64,000 nt of DNA from Bicyclus anynana (taxonomy: Eukaryota; Arthropoda; Insecta; Lepidoptera; Nymphalidae). The notes below the pieces were generated by a model. The model was given only the letters and a program-made list of their open reading frames with translations. It made no database searches and had not been told where the DNA came from. The stretch spans positions 5,289,107 through 5,353,106 of the forward strand of contig NC_069087.1 in the NCBI RefSeq assembly GCF_947172395.1, read 5' to 3'. Position numbers and translations under genes: made by a program. Positions 42,961 to 53,763 of the stretch are shown here, in pieces. Numbering within the stretch: the first letter of the stretch is position 1; each line of letters starts with the position of its first letter.

Positions 42961-43172
42961 TAATGTCGCGAGATGAATACTTAATGGACGGATCATCAGC
43001 GGATTTGGTGAAGCGACGGTCGACTTGAGTAATAATGAATACATGTTTTGCTTATCTTTGGGATGTGAATAGCGAAACAATGCTATACTGTTTGTTGTTG
43101 TATGTAGATCTTTGGTTGTAAGTTCTTAAAATTTAGATCGAATCTAAGCAATAATGACAATGCATTGTATGC

Positions 43173-43300
43173 AATGCTCAGTGAATATAACCTCTGCCTT
43201 CAATTCGGAGGTAGTAGGTTCAAGAGTTTCTCGACCGGTTTTAAAATTCTTTCACCATTAGAAAGCTATATCATCAGCATGTAACATAGACTCATTGATT
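43173..43300 (+). mobile_element. SINE family A relic (head only)
   Basis: GCTCAGTGAATATAACCTCT, GCCTTCAATTCGGAGG, GTAGTAGGTTCAA: decayed head of SINE A, followed by unmatched DNA. Confidence 0.45.
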
Positions 43301-44240
43301 CTCACGGGTGATCTGCTAGACACTAAAAAGGGCATGAAACAAACGACGACAAAGTCGAAGGAGTCCTTTAGTTTTCTATAAAAAAGCAGTGATACTTATA
43401 TGAAACAAGTATATTTTTAATTGTGTAAAAGCTATTGCTAAAAGAAAAACAATTATCTGTTATATAGGTATATTTTAACAAATCAAAGAAAGGTACATCC
43501 TTCGTACTTCCTTAAAATTCGTTTAAAATACTCGGATGTATCCGTTACAAGACAACAATTTACTTACAAAGTGCAAATCCCTTTAAGATGGTTTCGTAGT
43601 AGGGGGCGCTTTCAAAAACTCGTTAGGTGGTTGGCATTCTGCGGTGGAGGGTCACGTCTTGCAGGCTGCTCCAAGACAAAATGTCACAAGAACTTTATGA
43701 TATATTGTTAAATTATAAATATCTGAAGATCCTGTTAACCCTCGGTTAAGAAGAATTTCGCGTAACGGCCCATTACAACCAAAAAGCTAAACAGGGAGCT
43801 CGATGTGGATAATAAGACGAACCTAATTTTATGAGGTAGATTGAAGAAACAAACTTAAGAGCCTATTTTTACAAAATAGACAAAGAAATATATTTAAAAT
43901 CAACCCTTAAAATTGGTACCGTTGTAGGATAAGTTACAGGGGGCATATTTATTATCTACTATTGGACGCTTCAAACATTGCTTGAAAGGAAAACGACCCT
44001 CCATGGTTTGCTATGTTCATAATTTTGTCCGATTCGCCGTGAATGTCATATACTCAAAGATTGGGCATGGATTGAGCATGAGGTCATGAATAAATATTTT
44101 GTTCCTGGGCCTAAGTCTAAAAGTGAAATTCTCTATTCCGACTAGCTTTCATTGCATTTTAAACATACTTAAAACATAAAGTATGTACATAATGAAACAA
44201 GGCCATATTAAACATAGGTTTTGTTTTTTTTTTCATTTTT
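43301..44240. other. No recognised feature
   Basis: Unique AT-rich sequence without a recognised frame. Confidence 0.45.
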
Positions 44241-44552
44241 TACAAGTAGCCCTTGACTACAACTTCATCTGATGTGTAAGTGATGATGCAATCTGAGATG
44301 GAAGCGGGCTAACTTGTTAGGAGTAGTATGAAAATCCACACCCCTTTCTGTTTCTAAACGACATCGTATCGGAACGCTAAATCGCTTGACCGTACGTCTT
44401 TGTCGGAATGGTTGTAACTAGCCACGGCCGAAGTGTCCCACCAGCCAGACCTGAACCAATTAAGAAAACTTCAATCAGCCCCGCCGAGGAACGAACCCAA
44501 GACCTCCGTCTTGTAAATTCACTGCGTATACCATTGCGCCACGGAGGCCGTC
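44241..44552 (-). mobile_element. SINE family B, full length
   Basis: Minus-strand copy from the A-rich tail (plus: TTTTTACAAGTAGCCCTTGA) through the CCCGCCGAGG B-box region to the head (plus: GCGCCACGGAGGCCGTC). It has all parts of the family. Confidence 0.85.
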
Positions 44553-44730
44553 AAAATTAGAGGCTTTTCATTATAATTATTTATTCATTATATTTCTTTG
44601 CCGAAATATCCATATATTTAATATGAAATTAAATGAAATGAAATTAAATGAAATGAAAACACCACCACACCACACAACAACATACGATACAGAAAAATAA
44701 TGGAAAGAAAGAAAATGCACAATAGGCGGC

Positions 44731-44788
44731 CTCTTCCAGGCAACCTAACGAAGAAACATTAGTTTCTTCGTTAGGTTGCCTGGAAGAG
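44731..44788. repeat. Perfect 27-bp hairpin, 4-base loop
   Basis: 44731-44757 (starts CTCTTCCAGGCAACC) and 44762-44788 (ends GGTTGCCTGGAAGAG) pair without mismatch across ATTA. The left arm continues outward into a word (ATAGGCGGC) I associate with a lepidopteran LINE 3' UTR, while the right side does not. Confidence 0.9.
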
Positions 44789-45462
44789 AAATAAAAATTA
44801 TAAAGATATAGGCTAGGGTGTACAGAAGTAATATATAAAAGAAAATAACGCATAAAAAAAGAAAATAGTTAAATATGTAACAAAATACTAAGAAATATCA
44901 ACATTCATAATATACAACGTCTTAAAGATTTAGGATACTGTATTAATACGTGAAATGGCTAATAAATTTCTCTTACACATGTTCACGTAGGAAGTATTGG
45001 CAATCAGTGATAGCGTGCCGTGCGCCGCACATGGCAGGATTATCTCAAGAATTGGACACGCGGGAGCAATAGCGTACTAAACGCGGACCTAACTCATGGA
45101 GACGTCTTGTTTATGGGTTCGGGTAAACGATTGCTTTATCTTTAATTCTTTGTCGTTTTTCTTATATTTTTTTCAGTATTTAGATTCATTTTTACCCCCG
45201 GCTTAAATAAGCTTGACGTGTCTGTTTGTATATATTTGTGTTTGTCTACCATCGTTTTATTTATTTTTGTTTGAAATGTTGCTCGGAGTATCCTTACATT
45301 TGATTGGATCAAAACAGTTGTTCTTTGGGAGGTCTGTAGCTACTATGCAAGCCGGTAGATACTGGCATGGGAGCTGGTTTAATTCCCTGTCTTCTGATAA
45401 GATAAAACGCTGTTTAAAGCAAATCATAAATGGGAATAAGCTTTATGTATGTCCACATCAGC
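44789..45462. other. No recognised feature
   Basis: AT-rich. A 92-codon frame at 45213-45491 runs into the RTE relic and shows no domain of its own. Confidence 0.4.
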
Positions 45463-45621
45463 AAGCGCAGTGTAGGATTCCCTCCCGCTAGATGGTCGAA
45501 GACATTAAGAAGTAGTGGTTAGTGGCTGGATGAAAAAGGTAGAGGATTGTGACTGGTGGCACGCTCTCGGAAAGGCCTATGTCCAGCTGTGGACGGATAC
45601 AGGCTGTTGATGATTTGGTGA
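45463..45621 (+). mobile_element. RTE-like LINE C-terminal relic, second subfamily
   Basis: One plus frame reads DWWHALGKAYVQLWTDTGC before a stop, preceded in shifted frames by VEDIKK. This is the same type of pol C-terminus as family F but a different subfamily (QLWTDTG rather than QQWTSIG). Confidence 0.65.
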
Positions 45622-46071
45622 TCTCCACATAAAATACCTACAGTTGCCGATATCGTTCGACGAGTCACAACATGGCCTATCACATATTTTGAAGAACTGT
45701 GATCTCAACAGTCTGGATTATATACTTATACCTGAAATCGCAGTGTTGGTAGACAGCAAATTGTGTCGTATTGTTAACAGTTGATTAAAGGCGGCACTGG
45801 ACCATTCAAAAAGCTTGACGTGTCGATGTTGATAAAATACAAATGCCTACTGAGAATTTATAAGTATTTCCCGAATTAAGGAAAATTCAATAAATAACAA
45901 TTAGTCTTTAATATGTTTCAATCCTGAGAACGTATATACGATGGTCGTCAGTAAATTACAGGCTAGAGGCGCGAAGTGGCGCGGGCGGTGTAGGAAGAAA
46001 TATTGCCGACATAACGTATTAGTTCCGGTAGAGCTTGACCGTCGGTCGCAGTGTATCGATAATTCGATATT
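45622..46071. other. No recognised feature
   Basis: Unique sequence. No frame or repeat match. Confidence 0.45.
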
Positions 46072-46248
46072 GTACTAATATTATAACTGTGAAAGTGAAT
46101 TTGTATGTCACCTATATTTAGGTTGGTTGCTGGACCAATCTTGATGAAAATTGGCAAAGAATGGCATTGAAATTGACGTAACATATTTTTCACGACGTTT
46201 TACGGATAAAAAACCTAAATCTAAATGAGTCGAATTTCCGGGTGTCCG
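46072..46248 (+). mobile_element. Helitron relic
   Basis: Starts TACTAATATTATAACTGTGA, has GATGAAAATTGGCA and CGGATAAAAAACCTAAAT, and ends TTCCGGGTGTCCGTGGTTA, a decayed CTAG end. A (TCAA)n word at 46257-46270 may be a separate LINE tail. Confidence 0.55.
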
Positions 46249-47091
46249 TGGTTATTTTAATCAATCAATCTTTATTAATATTTTTAATTAAAGAGCCTTT
46301 ATGTTTTCCTCTTTAATAAAATAGATAAACGATACTCCGAATTTGAAAAGAACACCTATGCCCGAATTTCTTTTTACTCTTACGTCTTCATACAATTGTT
46401 ATGACGTGATAAATGATAAATAACAGGTGTATAGAGTACTACATTAAATTGATATATATAATATAACACATAAAATTATCATGAACTTACCACACTCAAC
46501 GTCTGCCGCCCATGTAAAATTAATTTCAGATGAAAAAATATGTATTTACCTGAAAACAATTAAAAACAAAAATTAGGAAAAAATCAAGATATTTACCCAG
46601 GACCAAATTGTTTACATACACGCAAACTTCTACTAGTGAATTAATTAAGAGAATTAATTTTCAAAATAAACCGTAAAGGGTTTTCACATCATATCTATAG
46701 TATTTGACAGAATCTCTATGGGTATAGCACTATAGAACCTCTTTTTTTGAAATCGGTATCATAATATCGACAAATGACCAGCCATCACTATACAACCTTC
46801 CTGAGTGCAACTGTTTAACAAATCGTCGTATAAAAGACCGGCCGACCGCCCGCTGAGCGCTTAATCACTTAACACTCTCCAGATTAACGAAAAATATATA
46901 GACTTAAATGCCCCTCACTCGGTGATTACACGCTACCGAACTAAGTTGTTAGCAGGAAGTTAGTTATGGATGTTTTTGTAATCACCTTACATTAATTAAT
47001 ATTTTTTTTAATATTTGCTGATTTTTTTATTATGAACAATATTCCTGTTTTTGTCCAAGTATTTTTAGTACGAGTAGACAAGACTATACTG
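46249..47091. other. No recognised feature
   Basis: AT-rich, with a GC-richer word at 46838-46858 (GGCCGACCGCCCGCTGAGCG). No frame or repeat match. Confidence 0.4.
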
Positions 47092-47538
47092 CCCAATCCC
47101 CGGAGAACTATTTTCTATACCCAATCCCCGTAGAACTATTTTCTATACCCAATCCCCGTAGAACTACTTTCTATGTCCAATCCCCGTAGAACTATTTTCT
47201 ATGCCCAGTCCCCGTAGTATTTTCTATGTCCAATCCCCGTAGAACTATTTTCTATGCCCAATCCCCGTAGAACTATTTTCTATGCCGAATCCCCGTAGAA
47301 CTATTTTCTATGTCCAATCCCAGTAGGAGAATTTTCTATGCCCAAATCCCCGTAGAACTATTTTCTATGCCAAATCCACGTATAACAGTTGTCTATGCCA
47401 AATCCCCGTAGAACTAATTTATATGCCCAATTCCCGTAGAAATTTTTTTCTATGCTAAATCCCCTTAGAACTATTTTCTATACCCAATTCCTGTAGAACT
47501 ATTTTCTATGTCCAACCCCCGTAGAACAATTTTCTACG
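47092..47538. repeat. Minisatellite, 16 copies of a 28-bp unit
   Basis: Unit: CCCAATCCCCGTAGAA then CTATTTTCTATG. I count 16 units, most differing at 1-4 bases, one (unit 5) shortened by a deletion and units 9 and 11-13 more diverged. No spacers and no flanking cas-like genes, so it is not a CRISPR array. The unit length is not a multiple of three. Confidence 0.95.
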
Positions 47539-48299
47539 GGGACTTTTAGGCTTTGTATCCAGCCTCTTTGTTATGGAGCAATTGAGGATTCAGTACCTAT
47601 CATAAGGGATATTATCAAGTAAAAATTTTTAATTTATTTTTCGATACTTTAATTTATGCAATATACGAATAGGTGACAAAATTTCATTAATTTGCAATAT
47701 TTTGCAATATCATTAATTGATGTTTACGTAGGTATATACATTTTTTGTTATAAGCGACATTATAATTGATATTCTACTATCTAACACAACATTTGATAAA
47801 AAGATATTTTTGTAGGTAATTGCTTCGTTTTGACAAAGGTAAACAGTACGGCTAAGCTATCCAACGGCTGAATTTAATGTGAATATATTTATGTTACGGC
47901 GTCACATTTGTTAACTTACACACAAAAATAAATTTACACAGCATTCCAAGCAACGTAAATAAAAACACAATAAAATTACCCCTTTGACAAGTTCTTTTGA
48001 AATCGTATAAACTACGCAAACTATGTAAGAAATGCGCATCAATCCGGGATAAAGCAAAGATTTACCCTTGTAAGGACATTAATTCTTACAGGACTCTGTA
48101 ATGTAGACAAAACGAGCCGGACAAAGGGTGCCCAACAGACGGCGGGACGTGAAAAGAAACCCCTTTTTCTGTAAGAAATATATGGACCTGCCTTCAAATA
48201 TAATTATAGAGAAAAAGTGAAAAATGTCTATAGGTCTATCATGGAACTAAATTAGTTTTAATTAGTATTAACTGGAGCGATTAAAGAAGAATAATGTAG
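47539..48299. other. No recognised feature
   Basis: AT-rich. A CpG-richer word lies at 48112-48150. No frame or repeat match. Confidence 0.45.
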
Positions 48300-48359
48300 A
48301 ACACAAATAACCCAACACTAAGAACCTCAATGGGTTCTTAGTGTTGGGTTATTTGTGTT
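48300..48359. repeat. Perfect 27-bp hairpin, 6-base loop
   Basis: 48300-48326 (starts AACACAAATAACCCAAC) pairs perfectly with 48333-48359 across TCAATG. A second hairpin (48410-48423 with 48434-48447, CGTAAATTAAATGA) follows within 60 bases, next to AACGGCCAAGTGCGTGTC, a word common in lepidopteran transposon ends. Confidence 0.9.
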
Positions 48360-48525
48360 ATAAAAAAAAACGGCCAAGTGCGTGTCAGGCAACGCGCATT
48401 GTAAAGTTGCGTAAATTAAATGAAGTAAAGTGCTCATTTAATTTACGTAAACCGTTGTATCTTAAAAAGACAGACAGATCATTTTTTAAAGTTTAAGTCA
48501 AGCCAGGCAAGACTTTTATCAAGGT

Positions 48526-48719
48526 CTAGCTGACGCTGCGCGGTTTTACTCGCGTGTTTCCCGTCCTCGTAGAAATACGGGCATAATTTATAGCCTATTC
48601 CCTTCCTTAATAAATGGGCTATCTAACACTGAAAAAATTTTCCAAATCGGACCAGTAGTTCCTGATTAGCGCGTTCAATCAAACAAACAAACTCTTCAGC
48701 TTTATAATATTAGTATAGA
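48526..48719 (-). mobile_element. Lep1-type Helitron, complete
   Basis: Minus strand starts TCTATACTAATATTATAAAG and ends CAGCTAG. Preceded by A, but followed by A rather than T, so the target site has mutated or is atypical. Confidence 0.85.
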
Positions 48720-49117
48720 TTTCTTGGCAGATGACGATATTCATTCGATAGTCTATTAAAAAACCTTGGCAATATCCTCATTATGATCGTGTACAAACAT
48801 TTAATGGAAGGTCAATAGTATGTTTGCACGGCCATCGCAGGATCAAAGCCATCTTCGGGCAAATAACGGTTGCTGCGTAAATAAATACTGAGAGGCCCCA
48901 ATTCGAATAGTTTTCCGAAAAATGCGATCATGGGGAGCATTGCTACGGCTAACTAACGTTCACTTTATCGATTTAATTTAAACTGTAGCATTTCAGAAAT
49001 TTCTGTCTACCTTTCAGAAGTATTTTTTTTATACGATAGAAATACGAGTAGCAAATGGATCACCTGTGAACCATCGCCAATCATTATCAGCCTATTTTAA
49101 TAATCCAATAAAGGACC

Positions 49118-49437
49118 ATCATCATCATCAACATTATCAACCCATATTAGGCTCACTGCTGAGCTCGAGTCTCCTCTCAGAATGAGTGGGGTAGGCCAAT
49201 AGTCCACCACGCTGGCCCAATACGGATTGGCAGACCACACACACGCAGAGAATTAAGATAATTCTCTGGTGTGCAGGTTTCCTCACGATGTTTTCCTTCA
49301 CCATTTGAGACATGTGATATTTAATTTCTTAAAATGCACACAACTGAAAAGTTGGAGGTGCATGCCCCGAACCGGATTCGAACCTAGGCCCTCCAGAATC
49401 AGAGGCAGAGATCATATCCACTGGGCTATCACGGCTC
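49118..49437 (-). mobile_element. SINE family A with target duplication
   Basis: Full minus-strand copy. AAAGGACCAT at 49110-49119 and AAAGAACCAT at 49438-49447 agree at 9 of 10 bases. Confidence 0.85.
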
Positions 49438-50084
49438 AAAGAACCATACCTCAGATCAAAGTACTTCAACTGTACTGACAATATGGATTTGTATCGCACC
49501 GAAGTTCACCAACAAAAGTGATTGTCTGTTTTTTAAGGTGAATGAGATACACTCACATGCCATCGAAAACGAATACCAACAAGGTACACTAAGGAGGAAC
49601 ACTAATAAATTATATATTATAATATTGTTTGTCCTTACACTAGCTACACAAAATTGAGAGTTGAACATATTTAATTCGCAATACAAAATTGTGAGTTTAC
49701 CTCATCTCCTTCAAAAAACGACAGATAATTTTAAATTTTTTAAATTTAGATGCGTTGCATCTCCACACTATGGCTATTCTATGGCTATTAATAAAAAAAT
49801 AGTAAACGCCATCTATTCGCAGCATTAAGAACCTCGACAAGAACGCACTCCCTCTACCCTCCTAAGCACTCGCCCTCTGTTAGCGTATTGCGTAACTTTG
49901 TAGAGTAAGGTGAGTTTCCAGACAAGAAACAACCTCTCCACTTCGAACCTCTCATTATGTTTAGTATGTAAAATCCTTAAATATTTCGCTACCAAATTAT
50001 TAAATAACATCGAGAACTCTTGATTCTTAGATTTTTACTTTAATTGTGAATTGTTTTTTATTGAAAAAAAAAGTCGTAAAGATT
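49438..50084. other. Unique; possible small exon near 49821-49907
   Basis: On plus, CCATCTATTCGCAG is an acceptor-like site and GAGTAAG then GTGAGTTT a donor-like site 85-90 bases on, but all frames between contain a stop except a short Ser/Thr-rich one that ends just before the donor. I do not call an exon. Confidence 0.25.
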
Positions 50085-50165
50085 TTAAAAAAGCGGGGAT
50101 CGAACCCATGATTTCCTTAGCTTAGAGTGGAGCTATTACAAAGGTCACTACCCTTTGCCATCCAT
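50085..50165 (-). mobile_element. tRNA-like SINE head
   Basis: On the minus strand: GGCAAAGGGTAGTGACCTTT (A-box-like) and CATGGGTTCGATCCCCGC (B box). It resembles the head of SINE C but without its body. Confidence 0.4.
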
Positions 50166-50879
50166 ATATAGGGTATTTTCAATAGTTTACTTGAAATAAT
50201 AAGAGAAATCATATCTCCAATCGCCGGTCACTCAGCTATATGGTAAATCTTTGAAAAACACCGTCAAAAATCAAACGAAGGGTTGCCATGAAACTATAGG
50301 CAACTGGAGACATTCTTATAAAATCCTCAATAAATATAAATATTCGGACAATTTTTATACTTCGACAATTAACCCTTGTCACCTTCCAAAGCAAACTGGA
50401 CAGCGCAGTCCAAACTCCAAACTTACGTTGCTTACTATGCGACTAAATGAAATTAAGACAATTTGTCTCAGTTTCGACGCACTAGTGACATATCTATAGT
50501 TTAAAATCTTTGGCTGGAGCTTATATTTTATCCTTCCCACGGGAACGGAATTTTGTGTGAGCTATGTTTTAAAAACTAATAGGTACGTATGTTTCTGTTA
50601 GTAAACGAATTTTAAAATCAGAATAAATTAGATCAAGTACAACAGTGGCGTGCATGGGGTTGTCGATCAGGGTATGCACTAGTAATAAAATTGAGCAAAC
50701 TGGAAAAATCTGTACTTAATAAACACTAAGAAGACAACTCTTAGAGTATGCAGTAGGTACTTTAATGCATGTATGAAGTGTCACTGCCTACAACATCTCA
50801 AACTCACAAACTTTACCTCTACTCGTAATATTAGTTAAGATAATTATTATAATAAATATAATTCTTAAACAATAATATA
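50166..50879. other. Mostly unrecognised; short repeat at 50478-50530
   Basis: ACTAGTGACATATCTATAGT, AAAATCTTTGGCTGG repeats 61-110. An 82-codon frame at 50251-50499 has no recognised domain. Confidence 0.4.
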
Positions 50880-51150
50880 TTTAAATAAATATACTTAAAC
50901 AATACACTTCACTATCTAGCCCCAAAGTAAGCATACAGAGTAGCTTGTGTTATGGGTACTAAGATATTTGATATTATAGTATTCATATACATTTATATAC
51001 TACATATAAACACTTATATAATGTATAAATACACACAGACACTGGAAAACACCCATGTTCATCACACAAATATTTTCCAGCTGTGGGAATCGAACCCACG
51101 GCCGTGGATGCAGAAAGCAGGGTCACTACCCACTGTGCCACGCTTCCGTC
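50880..51150 (-). mobile_element. SINE family C, full length
   Basis: Minus-strand copy: plus reads TAGCCCCAAAGTAAGC, GTGTTATGGGTACTAAG, ACACTGGAAAACACCCATG, GTGGGAATCGAACCCACGGC (B box) and CACTGTGCCACGCTTCCGTC (A box and head). Confidence 0.85.
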
Positions 51151-51653
51151 AAAAAGCTTCTTGTTTCTCGGAAACGGCTTTGTTGATTTTAATCGAATTT
51201 TGTTTGTGTTTATCTACCTAGTTATCACAGAATAATCTTAAATTGGTTGAGGAATAATATCTTTGTTGTTTTTGTGCGTGATGTTCAAACTTGGCTAATA
51301 TCTTAAAATAAATTCCACGAGCATCATTAAGAGTTTTTTCGTTAAGTAATTAATTAATTACTTAGTGGAAAATCAAACAAAAAACAAACAGGATAAAGAT
51401 AATCCATAATTAGGATTATCTTCGTCCTCAGCCAATTAATTAATTGCAATATTTTAATAATTTCTATTTTGTATTTTATTCAACTAATTGATAAAAATTT
51501 ACATTTGACGAAATATGACACGCTATTCTAATATGGGTAAATCGCTCTCTCTATCTATTGTATCGTGTTAGACAAAGAGAGATAAAAATGAATCCGAGAC
51601 TAGCACTGTCGAGTTATATGTATAAACATCGTAACAGAACAGCGGTGCTGTAC
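51151..51653. other. No recognised feature
   Basis: AT-rich, with short inverted words near 51345-51440 (TTAATTAATTA; AAGATAATCC and GGATTATCTT). No frame. Confidence 0.45.
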
Positions 51654-51661
51654 CCTTCAGT

Positions 51662-52152
51662 TAGGGTTGCCAACCGTACTTTAATTATATAGTATTGTAC
51701 TATGTTTCGGGCCTGTATGCTGTATATTGTTGAAAAATATATAGTACCAAAAATATTTTAATAATGAAAAACATTATTAAAATCTTACAAAAAATTCTTT
51801 CATTTTACAGCTTTATAACCATTCATTTTCAACAGATGCAATAGTGTGTTTTTTTTGTAGTTTAGTTTAGTTTTAAGTTTTACTGACCGAATAAATAAAT
51901 TTCTCTTTCTAAATAAATGAAAAAAAGTATGTGGTAATCTTATTTACAGACAATAATTTGAGGAAAATTCAAGAACTGCAAATATAGTTTTTATAAATAA
52001 TGAATAGATAACAAATACTTATATAAATAATATCTTCGGCAACCAGTATTATTCGCTTATTCCATAAAATACTATATTTTCTTTAAGTTCAAGTGTCTTT
52101 AAACTAACTATATGTATATTTAGCATAACTAAAAATTTTGTTGACAACCCTA
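51662..52152. mobile_element. hAT-like non-autonomous DNA transposon
   Basis: TAGGGTTGCCAAC at 51662-51674 and GTTGACAACCCTA at 52140-52152 are inverted repeats with one mismatch. They are flanked by CCTTCAGT (51654-51661) and CCTGCAGT (52153-52160), an 8-bp target duplication with one mismatch, the hAT-class size. 491 bp, no transposase frame. The right end lies only about 24 bases from the splice donor of the minus-strand exon. Confidence 0.7.
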
Positions 52153-52176
52153 CCTGCAGTGGACAGTAATGCTTAC

Positions 52177-52279
52177 CTTGATGGACGGTGCGGGAGGGTG
52201 TGGAGCCGGCGATGACCGTGCGTTGGGTAACTGCAGCAAGTGACGTATGGTGTAACTTTCCCGTGCCTTGCGTGACATT
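52177..52279 (-). CDS. Coding exon of a minus-strand gene (unidentified; eh1-like motif)
   Basis: On the minus strand an acceptor TTTTCTTGTCGCAG leads into AATGTCACG, and the exon ends ATCAAG followed by a consensus donor GTAAGC. The ATG at 52278 opens 34 codons with no stop and reaches the donor in phase 0. The peptide starts MSRKARESYTIRHLLQLP and continues with a Ser/Pro/Ala-rich stretch ending PSIK. YTIRHLL fits the loose eh1 repressor pattern (F/Y-x-I-x-x-L-L) found in many developmental transcription factors. IRHLL could also be read as an LxxLL-like box. The exon is CpG-rich against AT-rich introns. It may be an internal exon, since only one base precedes the ATG, or a first coding exon after an untranslated one. 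The gene is not recognised. Confidence 0.55.
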
Positions 52280-52337
52280 CTGCGACAAGAAAATATTATT
52301 GTGAACACGTATAAACCCAGTCTCCACAACATATAAA

Positions 52338-52543
52338 GATACAAAGCTGATAATTTGCCATAAATGAGAACATTTAAGAAGATCTCTTGAGGCCAACTTT
52401 CAGATAAATCTACGTTGGTTATATTACTTGTTGGGCCCAAAAAATTCAAACGATACAAAGCTGAAAATTGGCCATAAATAAGAATATATAAGGAGATCTT
52501 ATAAGGCCAATTTTCAGATAAATCTACATTGGCTAAATTAACT
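52338..52543. repeat. Tandem duplication, period about 115 bp
   Basis: GATACAAAGCTGATAATTTG at 52338 and GATACAAAGCTGAAAATTGG at 52453 begin two units of about 90 bp. Both include CCATAAAT, GAAGATCTC/GGAGATCTT, and TTTCAGATAAATCTAC. The pair lies just upstream of the minus-strand exon, within its presumed upstream intron. Confidence 0.8.
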
Positions 52544-53084
52544 AAATTACTTTTTGAAGGTGCATTTGCGCAACTTGGCCGGATCCGTTTGACATCAAAT
52601 TCATTGCATTATCTGTGTCAAACTAATAGTTTTCTTAAGGATTTGACATTAATTTGACAGGTTTTTTCAAAATCTCTAGGAAAACCTGAGCTGTGATTGA
52701 ATAACAAACTTTAATCGACGTTCAGCGGTCAAGCAAACTTTAAAAGTAATTTTCAAAAATGTTATAATTTTTTGCGTAATTGTCTTAATCTTTTATTCGT
52801 TAAGAACTTTTTACAAATTACAAGAAAACATGTAAAAGTTGAATGGCGCCTTAAGGCGCTCTCAAGTAGGATTATGTAACTGACAGACTGAAATATTGAT
52901 TAAGGTACTTGTACCGACTCGTAAATGTATGAATTAATTAAACTGGGTTTAGATAATGGGCTTTTTTAAAATTCAACCCGACAGGTAGTAAAATAGATAA
53001 TTAAAGCCTGGATAAAGTTGCGGTTATCGACTAGTGCTCTTACAATGCGCTGCTCTACGAAACACATCAATTCTGATAAGCCTC
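52544..53084. other. No recognised feature
   Basis: AT-rich sequence with no frame or repeat match. Confidence 0.45.
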
Positions 53085-53428
53085 CGGCCTCCGTGGCGCA
53101 GTGGTATGCGCGGTGGATTTACAAAACAGAGGTCCTGAGTTCGATCCCCGACTGGGTCGATTGGGGTTTTTATAATATTGGTCCAGGTCTGGCTGGTGGG
53201 AGGCTTCGGCTATAGCTAGTTACCACCCTACCAACAAAGACGTACCGCTAAGCGATACACACCACACAAACACACACACACACACACATGCACACCACGG
53301 CACACCGAAAGGGGTGTGGATTTTCATCCTCCTCCTAAGAAGTTAGCCCGCTTTCAGCTTAGATTGCATTATCACTTACCATCAAGTGATATTGTAGTCA
53401 ACGGCTGACTAGTTAAGAATAAAAACGG
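53085..53428 (+). mobile_element. SINE family B carrying a (CA)n microsatellite
   Basis: CGGCCTCCGTGGCGCAGTGG, GAGTTCGATCCCCGACTGGG, GGTCTGGCTGGTGGGAGGCT, AAGACGTACCGCTAAGCGAT, then a CA-rich tract (53258-53310) replacing the usual TTCCGGTACGATG part, then CCGAAAGGGGTGTGGATTTT and the 3' end. Confidence 0.85.
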
Positions 53429-53763
53429 GAGAAATCATAAGAAATACAGTATTGAACTATAAATATAGTATATTAAATATAGTATTGAACTATATATTAG
53501 TTTGAAGGATCACTCATGTATAGGTAATTTGTAATTAATTTAAGAGGTCTTAAACTACGATTGAATGATATTCGTAAAACGATAATTTATACCTTAACTT
53601 ATTAATATTAATTACTTGAAATATTAACTTGAAAATAGTTTAAAAAACACGCACGCACTAAACAATTTTTTTCGTATTTCTGTTAGCAAACCCTTCCATT
53701 TGATATCCATATCATCCCTTTTATTTGATATCCATATCGGACAGCCAGTCCGCCATCTTGGGC

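Noticed and set aside
44731..44788. miRNA precursor
   Set aside because: The stem is perfect with a 4-base loop, unlike the larger loop and mismatches of typical pre-miRNAs; without small-RNA data a mutation scar is likelier.
47092..47538. CRISPR-like array of 28-bp repeats
   Set aside because: Repeats are directly adjacent with no spacers, units vary, and the surrounding DNA is animal. It is a minisatellite.
49821..49907. Small plus-strand exon between CGCAG and GTGAGT
   Set aside because: No frame stays open across it and no family is recognised; kept only as a note.
52150..52458. The whole 102-codon minus frame as one protein
   Set aside because: Only the middle 34 codons lie between good splice sites and have coding composition; the rest is AT-rich intron read-through.
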